Assembly: GCA_023247755.1 (NCBI GenBank)
Contig: JAHFFX010000008.1
Location: forward strand, 1 to 32,196
Reading direction: 5' to 3'
Origin: Candidatus Omnitrophota bacterium
GTDB taxonomy: Bacteria > Omnitrophota > Gorgyraeia > Zapsychrales > JAHFFX01
Length of the DNA stretch: 32,196 nucleotides
The position numbers were made by a program, and so were the translations under genes. The first letter of the stretch is position 1. The number at the start of each line of letters is the position of its first letter. The notes under the pieces are model-generated. The model worked only from the letters and a program-made list of their open reading frames with translations, had not been told where the DNA came from and made no database searches. Positions 6,839 to 15,199 of the stretch are shown piece after piece.

Positions 6839-8875
6839 ATGTTCAATATGAACCGCTTTTCTCATCAAAAAAGAATCGTCATTTTTGAATCACCTGGCGC
6901 GTGGCAGACCGGGGTGCTAAAGCTATATCTTAGTCTGGGGATCGAAGTTGCCGTGCTGGAGCCTTTTCATGCTTATCATCACCGCCAGGGAATACGGTTT
7001 TTTCCGCCGCAACTTTCGCCAGAGGTCAAAGGCCTAATCGGCGAGGGCAAGGTCCGTTTGATCACGGTCCGGGAGCTCAATGCCGCCGAGATCTATCTGC
7101 TTGCGGGGGATCGGGCGTTAAACGCGATGGAGTCTGCTTTTGCGCGCTATCGCCGTCGCATCGGAAAACTTCTGCGGTTTGTCGTTCATACGACCGGCTC
7201 GCCTCTGGGGGAAGACGTTTTCCGGATCAATCTCTGTTTCCGTCTGGCCGAATTTTATTCGATCAATCTGCTCGCCGCCCGCATCGCCGGATTTCTCCCC
7301 GGGCGAAAAATCGTATTTTATCCGGAACGGATAGAGTTTCCCTATTTCTTTTTCCAGGCCTTGCTTAAAGACGCGCAACGGTCCGTTGAGGAGCACGAAC
7401 CGCTGGTCTTTTCCGCGGCGGCTAAAGTCTTCGGAACGTGCGTGCGCCTGAAAGAGGATGTCGGGGAATTCTTCCAACTGACGGTACGGGTCATCTTGAG
7501 CTTGTTGTTATCATGTAAGCCCGTCCGGCAGGAGCCCGATCGCTCTTTTAAGTTCGGGATGGGAGTGATTGCGCCGGCGCGCCAACTGCGCGGCACGCAG
7601 CGCGGCGCGGATTTTCTCGTTGATGAGAAGCTCCTGCGCGCCTCCGAGGTCGCCTATTTCCCGCTGGCCCGCTTGACGCCGCAGCATAAACAAAAACTTT
7701 CGGAGGTTTCGGGTAACGTTTATTTCGTTCCCAAGGAGGAAAGCTATCGCGGCCGCTTCTTAAGTTGGCTGAACTTATGGGGACTTGCGCTGCAGGGATG
7801 GCCGGCGCCTACGGCTGCGGACATCCGCAGCGCGTTCATTCTGTTCGATAATTATTTTAAATGGCAGAGCGTTCTCAAACGGGTTCACCTCCAACATTTC
7901 ATCACCCACTGTGATTTCGGCGAGCCGCACATTGGACGCAACATCGCGCTCAAGGCGGCCGGGGTCGAGACCTGGCACTTCACCGACTCGATGAACCAAA
8001 TGTGCACCGTCGCCGAACCCGCTCGGGGGATCACCGGCTGCCATCCGTTTTGGGCCTACATGTATTACGATCATTTCGTGACCTGGAACGAATTCCTGAA
8101 GCGCAACTATGAACGGCACCACTGTTCGGTGGGACGTTATCATGTCGTTGGGTGCCTCTGGAGCGGGCACATCCAATCCAAGGCCAAATCCGATTGGTCC
8201 TTCCTGGGGAATGTCCCAGCGGAGGTCGCGAACCGTTTCGTGGTGGCCGCGTTCGATTCGACCTATTCGTGTCACGGGATCACTTCCTATGAAGAAGGCA
8301 TCACTTTTGCTCGGGACCTCATCAAACTCGCGGATGCCGATGAACGGATCTTCATTTTTCTTAAAGAGAAGAAGGACCGCAGTATTCATCTCAAGCTAGA
8401 TCCCAATGGCGGCCGGGAATTGTTGGAAGTGTACAAGTTGATGGATTCTCATCCGCGGATTTCGGTGATCGGGAACGACGTGGATACCGCAAAATTGATG
8501 TCGGCGGCGGACCTCTGCATCTCCTTTCCTTTTACCTCAACTACCCTTGAAGCGCTCAGCGCCGGCAGGCCAGCGCTCTGGCATGACCCGTTGAATTTAT
8601 ATGCCCGGTGCCCCTATGGCAGCGTGAGTGGCGTAGTGAGCCACGATTTTGCTCAATTGAAGGCGCTTGTCGCGGCGGTGCAGGAAAGGGGAGCGGACGC
8701 CATCATCGGCAAGCTGGATAAGAACAGTCCGCTGTGGGACCCGTTTTCCGACGGCAATGCGATTGAGCGGTTCCGGGAACTTCTGGCCAATGGGAAGGCC
8801 GCTTCGGGATTGCACGAGGCTTTGCCGGTCCCCAACCGGTCGATAGAAATGACCGGTTCGAAAAAAAGAGTATGA
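6839..8875 (+). CDS. Large surface-polysaccharide biosynthesis protein with PFTS motif (GT-B-like)
   Basis: About 678 residues from the ATG at 6839. The frame also permits a TTG at 6803 after a G-rich tract, so the start is uncertain. Near the C-terminus is FPFTSTTLEALSAGRPALW, with PFTS at about residues 564-567. The ADLCISFPFTST context resembles the donor-binding end of GT-B transferases. This matches the uncharacterised group annotated as polysaccharide biosynthesis PFTS-motif proteins. There are no clear membrane spans, although the middle has hydrophobic patches (about 200-230). It lies just upstream of the flippase, so a cytoplasmic glycosyltransferase or chain-assembly role is likely. 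Neither donor nor acceptor can be read from the sequence. Confidence 0.7.
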   Translation: MFNMNRFSHQKRIVIFESPGAWQTGVLKLYLSLGIEVAVLEPFHAYHHRQGIRFFPPQLSPEVKGLIGEGKVRLITVRELNAAEIYLLAGDRALNAMESAFARYRRRIGKLLRFVVHTTGSPLGEDVFRINLCFRLAEFYSINLLAARIAGFLPGRKIVFYPERIEFPYFFFQALLKDAQRSVEEHEPLVFSAAAKVFGTCVRLKEDVGEFFQLTVRVILSLLLSCKPVRQEPDRSFKFGMGVIAPARQLRGTQRGADFLVDEKLLRASEVAYFPLARLTPQHKQKLSEVSGNVYFVPKEESYRGRFLSWLNLWGLALQGWPAPTAADIRSAFILFDNYFKWQSVLKRVHLQHFITHCDFGEPHIGRNIALKAAGVETWHFTDSMNQMCTVAEPARGITGCHPFWAYMYYDHFVTWNEFLKRNYERHHCSVGRYHVVGCLWSGHIQSKAKSDWSFLGNVPAEVANRFVVAAFDSTYSCHGITSYEEGITFARDLIKLADADERIFIFLKEKKDRSIHLKLDPNGGRELLEVYKLMDSHPRISVIGNDVDTAKLMSAADLCISFPFTSTTLEALSAGRPALWHDPLNLYARCPYGSVSGVVSHDFAQLKALVAAVQERGADAIIGKLDKNSPLWDPFSDGNAIERFRELLANGKAASGLHEALPVPNRSIEMTGSKKRV

Positions 8876-9015
8876 AGATACTCCAGCTCATTACCTCCGA
8901 GGTGTGGATTGGTTCGGGTATCCTTCGGTCTGGACAGCCCGGTCGGACCGGTCATTGTAGGAGGATAGCGGTTACTTGCAAAGATCATCGGCAAAAATGG
9001 CGTGTGCATAAATGA
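8872..9015 (+). pseudogene. 47-codon stub resembling the start of a GT4 glycosyltransferase
   Basis: The ATG overlaps the stop of the previous gene (ATGA). The stub's own TGA at 9013-9015 overlaps the ATG of wzx (ATGA). It begins MKILQLITSE, which is the usual opening of GT4 glycosyltransferases (MKILxxITS). It then turns into low-complexity basic sequence without the expected glycine-rich loop. The simplest reading is a glycosyltransferase gene with most of its interior deleted and both operon junctions kept. A genuine small peptide, or an assembly collapse in a metagenome, are alternatives. Confidence 0.4.
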
Positions 9016-10484
9016 GCAAAGAACGCCAGATCCAAAACAGTTTTATCTACCTGATCCCCACGCTGGTAGATAACCTGCTCCCGTTCCTGACCCTGCCCAT
9101 CTTTTCGCGGATCCTTCTGCCGTCGGATTACGGTCTTTTGGCCTTGGTGCAGGTGTTTGCCACCTTCGGGTGCGGATTGTCGAACCTGGCCTTGCTGGGG
9201 GTGTATGACCGAAGTTACTTTCAGTACCGGCATGATGCCCGGCAGTCGGTGCAGCTGTTGTTCTCCGTGACCGGACTGGTCGTCGTCAATTCTCTGGCGC
9301 TGCTGGCCATCACCTATTTGATCCAAAACCCCCTGTCGCGGCTTTTCACGCAATCGCCGCAGCATGGGGATCTCTTGCTCGCCGCGCTCGCGGCAGAGTG
9401 CGCGCTTTGCCTGCGACAGTATTATCTGTTCTTTTTCAAGAACCGGGAGGAGGCCAAGGTCTATGTGAAGAATTACCTGATCAGCAGCGGGCTGACGTTC
9501 GTTCTGTCGCTTCTCTTCGTGGGGGCCCTGCGGACCGGGATCATCGGGATCATTTACGGCCGGCTGATCGGCCACGGGGCGGCGCTGGTTTCGCTGCACC
9601 GCAGGGTGTTGCGCGTGGCTCCTTTTTCCTGGAGCCGGGCCATGGTGGGAGAATTGCTCAAGATCAGCCTTCCCCTGACCCCGCCGATCTTTTACAGTTC
9701 GATCTCCAAACAGTTCGATAAGTACATGCTGGGGCTGCTTTCGACGATCGACAGCGTCGGGGTCTATAGCATCGGCCAGAAGATGTCCTACATGATCTTT
9801 GTTTATATGACTTCGCTGCAGAACGTCTTTCAGCCGCAGGTGTACCAACGCATGTTCGAGCGGGAGAAGGCCGGGGAAGACGTGGGGAAATATCTCACCC
9901 CGTTCATCTACATTTCCATCTTCGTCGGTTTGCTGGTGTCGTTGTTCGCCGAGGAAGTGATCGGGCTGCTCACGCCGGTGGAGTATCACGGCGCCATTCC
10001 GGTGGTGATGATCCTCGCGATGTATTACGGGTTCCTCTTCTGGGGAAAGATCAACAGCGTCCAATTGCTGTATAAAAAGCGGACGGGGATCATGTCGTTA
10101 TTGACGTTCTTGACGATCGTTCTGAACATACTTCTGGGGATCCCCATGATCAGATATTGGGGAGCCCAGGGGGCCGCCTGGAGCATGCTCATCGTCGGCG
10201 TTCTTAGCGGAGGGGTGGCCAATGTCGTCGCCCAGAAGAGCTATCTTATTCGTTGGGAGAACGGCAAGGTCTTCGCCATCTATGCGGTGTTCTTCGGGGC
10301 TTCGCTGGTGATGGTCCTTTTTTGGAATCTCCACGTTAACCCCGTCCTCCGGGCGGTCGCCAAATTAGCCGGTCTTGCCGTGTACTTGGCCTTGGGAGTG
10401 CAATGGCACATCGTTAAGAAGAAGAACTTTGATCTGGTCTTGAGCGTTCTCCGTCTGAAGGCGCTGGCCAAGGCCGCGCCCTGA
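9012..10484 (+). CDS. wzx: Wzx-type polysaccharide flippase
   Basis: A 490-residue polytopic membrane protein with hydrophobic helices spread over its whole length, and long enough for the 12-14 helices of the MOP/Wzx family. The N-terminal segment (NSFIYLIPTLVDNLLPFLTLPIFSRILLPSDYG, residues about 9-41) has the layout typical of Wzx/RfbX flippases, with ILxPxDYG after the first helices. Such proteins move undecaprenyl-linked oligosaccharide units from the cytoplasmic to the periplasmic face. In this locus it would export the unit built by the surrounding transferases for the Wzy/WaaL-like protein at 25409. The start codon overlaps the stop of the preceding stub. Confidence 0.92.
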   Translation: MSKERQIQNSFIYLIPTLVDNLLPFLTLPIFSRILLPSDYGLLALVQVFATFGCGLSNLALLGVYDRSYFQYRHDARQSVQLLFSVTGLVVVNSLALLAITYLIQNPLSRLFTQSPQHGDLLLAALAAECALCLRQYYLFFFKNREEAKVYVKNYLISSGLTFVLSLLFVGALRTGIIGIIYGRLIGHGAALVSLHRRVLRVAPFSWSRAMVGELLKISLPLTPPIFYSSISKQFDKYMLGLLSTIDSVGVYSIGQKMSYMIFVYMTSLQNVFQPQVYQRMFEREKAGEDVGKYLTPFIYISIFVGLLVSLFAEEVIGLLTPVEYHGAIPVVMILAMYYGFLFWGKINSVQLLYKKRTGIMSLLTFLTIVLNILLGIPMIRYWGAQGAAWSMLIVGVLSGGVANVVAQKSYLIRWENGKVFAIYAVFFGASLVMVLFWNLHVNPVLRAVAKLAGLAVYLALGVQWHIVKKKNFDLVLSVLRLKALAKAAP

Positions 10485-10523
10485 TCGACCGTCGGCTTCG
10501 GCGGCGTTCCTTCTCCGAACTCA

Positions 10524-12356
10524 ATGAAAGCTATGCGAAAGAATGTCATTTTCATAGATCAGGAAGCGGCGTTAAAGCGGCAGTTGCTGTCCTTGGCTAA
10601 TACCGCCGGCCCGAGAAGGCGGTATGTGCTCCTGAGCGAACCGCAGCCGAAACTCGAGCGCGGGCTTGCGGACGCCGGGTTTGTCGGGGCACAGACGCCG
10701 GAACTCCTTAAGGATCCGCGGCGATTCGTTCAGGCGTACATCGACGTCATCGGCCTGCTGGGGCGACAACAGAATAAACTGGAATGGTGGGCGACCGACA
10801 TCGCATCCAAGAACCGGTTCAATACGAAGCTGCCCGAATTATTGGAACAATTTCTGAAGGCCGCCGACGCGATCGCTCGGGAATCCGCTGATTGTCTCTT
10901 GGTCGTAGGCGCGCCCTGGCCCTTGCGGTCTTCTTTGGAAAAACTCGCCAGCCTTGGGGCCGGCGCGGGTTTACAAATTCAACGGGCCCTTCAGCGGCTG
11001 GGGTTGTGGGTCCGCGGATTCTGCCGGCGGGTCATTGTTGTGGTCTATCACGCGTTCCTGACCTGGCGTAAGGGACGTCTGGCCCGGCGCTGTCTCACAA
11101 CGAAGGTGCAGGCGCTCGACCGAAGCCGGCGCTGGTACGTCGTTAAAACCTTTTTCTACGACCATTCATTCACGAAAGCGGGGCAATACCAGGACGCTTT
11201 TTTCGGCCCGCTGCCGGATTTTCTCAAGAACCGCAAGAACGTCCTGATCGTCGGGACCGTTCTGGGGGATTTCGGGACCTGTCTTAAAGGGATCAGCGCC
11301 GGTCAGGGCACCACCCCGATCGTCCCGATCGAATATTTCATCGGATTGAAAGATCTGATAGCCGCCTGCCTGCGATTGATATTGTTCCGGGCCAGGGTCC
11401 AGGGGCCGGTCGATTTTGCCGGTTATGACGTGGGCGAAGTCGTTTCGCAGGAATTATTGAGGAGTTTCTTTAAGGTCCAGCCCTATCAGTATTTTCATTA
11501 CGCGGGCGCGGCGCGGCTCGCCCAAACCTTCCCGGTAGAGACTTTCCTGATGACTTACGAGAATAATCCTTGGGAAAAGATGTGCACCGCGGCCTTCCGG
11601 CGGTTTTCTCCTTCGACCGTTGTCCTCGGTTATCAGCATACGGTCGTTCCGCAATCCTCCGCCAATATGTTCGCGAGTGAAAGAGAAGCGAACACCGTCC
11701 CCGATGTCGACCGGATCATCACCGTCGGAGAAATTCCAAAGGAGATCATCGGGCGGTATCGGACCAGCGACAAGGTGATCGTTTCGGAAGGCTGCGCTCT
11801 GCGCTATGAATACTTGAAAGATCAGCCCGCGGCGGCCCCCGGCCGAGGCGGACGCATTCTGGTCGTGCTGGAAGGCATTTATGACGTTTACCGCATGGTC
11901 AATTATGTCCTGGAACAATTGAAAGAAGAAGCCGCCTGGGAGGTGGTCATCCGGACCCATCCGGTCCTGCCGTTAGAGAGGATCCGTTCCCAGTTGCGGG
12001 TGGACCCCAACAGCCTGGCGCACGTGAAGATCTCCAGGAATCTCCAGGTCAAGGCCGATATCGAGTGGGCGGACATCGTTATCTATTGGGGAACGACCGT
12101 GGCCTTGGAAGCCTTGAGCCTGGGCAAGCCCCTGATCCATTTTGATATGGGGGGCGTCCTCAGCTATGATCCGTTGTTCGAATGCCCGCACCTTAAGTGG
12201 AAGGTCACACCCAACGATTCCTTGCCCCAGCGGATCCGCGAGATCTTCGCCTTGCCGCGGGAAGAATTTTGCCGGCAACAGGCGCAGGCCAAGGCCTATA
12301 TGGAACGCTATTTTCATCCCGTTTCCGAGGCCGGTCTGGCGAAGTTCCTGGGCTGA
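10524..12356 (+). CDS. Large surface-carbohydrate biosynthesis protein, GT-B-like
   Basis: A 610-residue protein (an alternative ATG lies three codons in). The C-terminal half has GT-B character: GGRILVVLEGIYDVYRMV as a strand-loop-helix, VVIRTHPVLPLE, then IEWADIVIYWGTTVALEALSLGKPLIHF. The last resembles the nucleotide-sugar-binding end of GT-B transferases. A basic, hydrophobic stretch at about residues 160-190 may contact the membrane. It resembles the poorly characterised surface carbohydrate biosynthesis proteins first named from Leptospira O-antigen loci; that assignment is from memory of the family and is not certain. It ends about 30 bases before a strong promoter, so it is probably the last gene of its transcript. 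Its likely role is a glycosyl- or related transferase. Confidence 0.65.
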   Translation: MKAMRKNVIFIDQEAALKRQLLSLANTAGPRRRYVLLSEPQPKLERGLADAGFVGAQTPELLKDPRRFVQAYIDVIGLLGRQQNKLEWWATDIASKNRFNTKLPELLEQFLKAADAIARESADCLLVVGAPWPLRSSLEKLASLGAGAGLQIQRALQRLGLWVRGFCRRVIVVVYHAFLTWRKGRLARRCLTTKVQALDRSRRWYVVKTFFYDHSFTKAGQYQDAFFGPLPDFLKNRKNVLIVGTVLGDFGTCLKGISAGQGTTPIVPIEYFIGLKDLIAACLRLILFRARVQGPVDFAGYDVGEVVSQELLRSFFKVQPYQYFHYAGAARLAQTFPVETFLMTYENNPWEKMCTAAFRRFSPSTVVLGYQHTVVPQSSANMFASEREANTVPDVDRIITVGEIPKEIIGRYRTSDKVIVSEGCALRYEYLKDQPAAAPGRGGRILVVLEGIYDVYRMVNYVLEQLKEEAAWEVVIRTHPVLPLERIRSQLRVDPNSLAHVKISRNLQVKADIEWADIVIYWGTTVALEALSLGKPLIHFDMGGVLSYDPLFECPHLKWKVTPNDSLPQRIREIFALPREEFCRQQAQAKAYMERYFHPVSEAGLAKFLG

Positions 12357-12385
12357 CCCGGCCAGCCCGCGGGCAAGCCCAACAA

Positions 12386-12414
12386 TTGATTATTCAAGGC
12401 GATTCTGGTACAAT
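12386..12414 (+). promoter_or_regulatory. Sigma70-type promoter
   Basis: TTGATT at 12386-12391 and TACAAT at 12409-12414 are separated by exactly 17 bases. The region around the -10 box is A/T-rich, in contrast to the surrounding sequence. Transcription would start near 12421, about 50 bases before the chosen start of the MocA-type dehydrogenase. It is the best promoter match I found in the window and would drive the ulosonate-type gene block. Confidence 0.65.
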
Positions 12415-12473
12415 AAAAACCAATTTTTCCAGAAGGAATCTTGGTCTCTATCAAGGAGTTAGGGAATCTTTCT

Positions 12474-13529
12474 ATGTCATCTGCCGCTAAAAAGTACCGC
12501 TGTGGGATCATCGGATACGGTTACATGGGCAAGATCCGCCAGGCCGTGATCGAACGCCATCCGCAATTGGAGCTGGCCGGTATCTTGGATCCCGAGGAAC
12601 AAGCGAAACCCCAGTCCGGAGACGCGCGTTTCTTTTCTTCCTTCGATGAACTTATCCGGCAGGTCGATATCGTTTTTGTCTGCACCCCCAACAGCTTTTC
12701 CCCCGATTTTTGCGTCCGCAGCCTGAATGCGGGCAAGCATGTCTTTTGCGAGAAACCTCCGGGCCGCAACCTCAGCGATATCCGCAGGATACGTGAGGCG
12801 GAAACCGGCGAGGTGAAGCTCATGTTCGGGTTCAATCACCGTTTCCATCCCGGCATTCTCAAGGCCAAGTCCCTGGTGGCCGGCGGCCGCATGGGGAACA
12901 TCATCACGTTGCGCGGCGTTTACGGAAAATCCGGCGGGAAGAACTTCCAGAAATCCTGGCGCAACGACAAGGCGATCTCGGGCGGCGGGATCCTCCTCGA
13001 TCAGGGGATCCATATGCTGGACCTTTTTTGCCATTTTTGCGGCGACTTTGAAAACGTGAAATGTTTTGCCAACAACACTTACTGGAAATTTGACCTCGAG
13101 GACAACGCCGTCGTCATTCTGCAGAACAAGGCGACCCAGATCGCCTGCTGCACGTCCTCGGCGACCTTATGGAAGCACACGTTCTTTCTGCACCTGACGC
13201 TGGAAGAAGGGTACCTCGTCGTCGAAGGGCTGCTTTCCAAGACCGGCAGTTATGGCCGGGAGAAGCTGATCGTCGGCAAGCGGCAATTCGAGGATGAGGC
13301 CGACGCCCTGGGCAATCCTTCGGAAGAGGTGACCTATTTCGACCGGGACCTTTCCTGGGACCTGGAGGTGGAGGAGTTCGTCAAGTGCATCGAGGAGAAC
13401 CGCAAGGTCACCCTCAGTTCTTCCGCGGACGCGCTCAAGGTGATGGAGATCATCGAACGGGCTTATGCGGATGCGGGTTTAAGCGCCCAAGAAGGGAATT
13501 ATAATGAAGAACATTGTCGTATTCGATGA
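12474..13529 (+). CDS. Gfo/Idh/MocA-family sugar dehydrogenase
   Basis: A 351-residue oxidoreductase. It has an N-terminal NAD(P)-binding Rossmann fold (GIIGYGYMG, residues 11-19), the family EKP motif (FCEKPPGR) and the DQGIHMLDL motif with its catalytic His. A TTG at 12441 after AGAAGGA would add 11 residues, but the ATG at 12474 puts the Rossmann motif at the normal distance from the N-terminus. Members oxidise or reduce sugars and nucleotide sugars at one carbon, often C3. It is first after the promoter at 12386 and heads the block with SIS, aldolase and KdsB-like genes. It probably oxidises a precursor sugar or epimerises through a keto intermediate; the exact substrate cannot be told. 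Confidence 0.85.
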   Translation: MSSAAKKYRCGIIGYGYMGKIRQAVIERHPQLELAGILDPEEQAKPQSGDARFFSSFDELIRQVDIVFVCTPNSFSPDFCVRSLNAGKHVFCEKPPGRNLSDIRRIREAETGEVKLMFGFNHRFHPGILKAKSLVAGGRMGNIITLRGVYGKSGGKNFQKSWRNDKAISGGGILLDQGIHMLDLFCHFCGDFENVKCFANNTYWKFDLEDNAVVILQNKATQIACCTSSATLWKHTFFLHLTLEEGYLVVEGLLSKTGSYGREKLIVGKRQFEDEADALGNPSEEVTYFDRDLSWDLEVEEFVKCIEENRKVTLSSSADALKVMEIIERAYADAGLSAQEGNYNEEHCRIR

Positions 13530-14520
13530 GTATCAAGAGGGCGACCTCAAGCCCTCGGGGCTTTTGCACAAGTATATCGAGCTGACCGGGATCGACGTCG
13601 AGAAGTATTTTCTGAAAGCCCAGAAACTTGAGGCCTGCAGCTGCCCGGCGTGTTTCCATTCCCGCAGCGCCGCCGCCTTCGGGAAGTTCGGGCTCGGTTA
13701 TCAGGAATGCGGCGCCTGTCACACGTTATTTGTTTCGCCGCGCCCGAGCGACCACGCTTTGAACGAATTCTATCGCAGCGCTCCCTCGCGGATCTTCTGG
13801 CGCGAGGAACTGTCCCGCGCCACCAGCCAAAAGCGCAACGAGAAGATCGTCCAGCCCCGCTTTCAGTGGATCCTCGATTCCACCCGGGAGTATCATCCCC
13901 GCGCCCGGCACCTGGCGGACATCAACACGAATCAATTCGCTTATATCGAAGAGATCGCCCGCGTCGAGGATTTCGACCAGAAGACCCTGGTGTCGCCTTT
14001 CCTGGGGCCGGCGGAGCTTAAGACGCTGCGGGGGGTGGAGATCGTCCCGGGACCGTGGTGGGAGGCGGGACTGAAGAACGTCGTGGACGTCGTTACGCTG
14101 TTCGAGGTCGCGGACCACACGGCGGATCCGGAGGCGCTGTTCAAAAAGGTACGCGAGATGCTCAAGCCCGGCGGCCTGGTTTTCATGACGGCCATCGTCG
14201 CTTCGGGATTTGACGTCCAGGTGCTTTGGGAAAAAGCGGAGAACCTGTACCCGCCGGACCGGCTGAATGTTTTTACCGTCGATGGCTTGAAGATCCTGTT
14301 CGAGAGGCTTGGCTTTGAGTGCCTTGAATTGAGCACGCCCGGGGTCCTGGATGTTGACATCGTCCTGAAGGCCCTCAAGGAGAACCCCGGGATCCCGCTG
14401 CCGCGTTTCGTGCGCGGCCTGCTCGAGCATAAAGATCCCGAGATCAAACGGGCCTTTCAGGAGTTCTTGCAGACGGGCCTGATGAGTTCTTACAGCCGGA
14501 TCATTCTTAGGAAGAAATAA
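13504..14520 (+). CDS. Zinc-ribbon methyltransferase-like protein
   Basis: A 338-residue protein that starts inside the end of the preceding gene (26-base overlap) behind an AAGAAGGGAAT site. Cys47-x2-Cys50 and Cys69-x2-Cys72 form a probable zinc ribbon. The C-terminal half looks like a class I methyltransferase: VVTLFEVADHTADPEALFKKVREMLKPGGLVFM. The usual glycine-rich motif I is not evident, however; the equivalent place reads HLADINTNQF. The overall layout recalls sugar C-methyltransferases and related proteins. The protein may methylate a keto-sugar or an acyl group, or it may have lost SAM binding and do something else. A second zinc-ribbon methyltransferase lies at 20836. Confidence 0.7.
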   Translation: MKNIVVFDEYQEGDLKPSGLLHKYIELTGIDVEKYFLKAQKLEACSCPACFHSRSAAAFGKFGLGYQECGACHTLFVSPRPSDHALNEFYRSAPSRIFWREELSRATSQKRNEKIVQPRFQWILDSTREYHPRARHLADINTNQFAYIEEIARVEDFDQKTLVSPFLGPAELKTLRGVEIVPGPWWEAGLKNVVDVVTLFEVADHTADPEALFKKVREMLKPGGLVFMTAIVASGFDVQVLWEKAENLYPPDRLNVFTVDGLKILFERLGFECLELSTPGVLDVDIVLKALKENPGIPLPRFVRGLLEHKDPEIKRAFQEFLQTGLMSSYSRIILRKK

Positions 14521-14549
14521 GCCAACGAAGAAAAAGAAAGAGGAATGTC

Positions 14550-15170
14550 ATGTCGCATGTGGAGCAATATATCCGGGATGCCATCACGATCCTGGAAGGG
14601 ATGGACCCTTTACCGATCGACAAGATCGTGAAGCTGCTTTTGGAGATCCGTGAGAAGAAGGGACGGTTGTTCTTTCTGGGGGTGGGCGGCAGCGCCGGCA
14701 ACTGTTCGCACGCCGTCAATGATTTCCGCAAGATCGGCGGTTTCGAAGCGTACACTCCGGTGGACAATGTCTCGGAGCTCACGGCGCGCACCAACGATGA
14801 AGGCTGGGAAACGGTATTCGCCGGATGGCTCAAGACTTCGGGGTTGAACGAGAAGGACGGCGTGTTCGTTTTTTCGGTGGGGGGAGGCAGCAAGGAAAAG
14901 AACATCAGCGCCAATCTGGTGTACGCACTGGAATACGCCCGGCAGCAAAAGGCGAAGATTTTCGGAGTGGTGGGCCGCGACGGTGGATTTACCGCCAAGG
15001 TGGCGGATGTCTGCGTCATCGTTCCGCCGGTAAATCCGGCGACGGTCACGCCGCACGCGGAAAGTTTTGCGGTCCTGGTCTGGCACCTGATCGTTTCCGA
15101 CCCCCGGATCATGCAAATGCGCAACAAGTGGGAATCCACCGAGGCGAAGCAAGCGGCGACTAAAGTTTAA
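14550..15170 (+). CDS. SIS-domain phosphosugar isomerase (GmhA/KdsD-like)
   Basis: A 206-residue single-domain SIS protein. The phosphosugar-binding loop GVGGSAGNCSHA (about residues 44-55) is followed by a second serine loop FSVGGGSKEKN. There are no CBS domains, unlike full KdsD, and the length is close to GmhA (sedoheptulose-7-phosphate isomerase). AGGAATG stands before the start. SIS isomerases interconvert ketose and aldose phosphates. It is followed by a transaldolase-family enzyme and a pyruvate-type aldolase, so it probably supplies the aldose phosphate that is extended into a 3-deoxy-ulosonate. A GmhA-like heptose role is the main alternative. Confidence 0.82.
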   Translation: MSHVEQYIRDAITILEGMDPLPIDKIVKLLLEIREKKGRLFFLGVGGSAGNCSHAVNDFRKIGGFEAYTPVDNVSELTARTNDEGWETVFAGWLKTSGLNEKDGVFVFSVGGGSKEKNISANLVYALEYARQQKAKIFGVVGRDGGFTAKVADVCVIVPPVNPATVTPHAESFAVLVWHLIVSDPRIMQMRNKWESTEAKQAATKV

Positions 15171-15199
15171 GCGAACTTGAAATCAATTTGGAGAGACCT

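Noticed and set aside
8985-10064. 359-residue open frame on the minus strand
   Set aside because: Antisense to the flippase. The product is a His/Gln/Asp/Arg-rich string typical of the reverse complement of a membrane-protein gene.
12365-12374. GCCCGCGGGC palindrome as a terminator for the GT-B-like gene
   Set aside because: No loop and no T-run follow; too short to support an intrinsic terminator.
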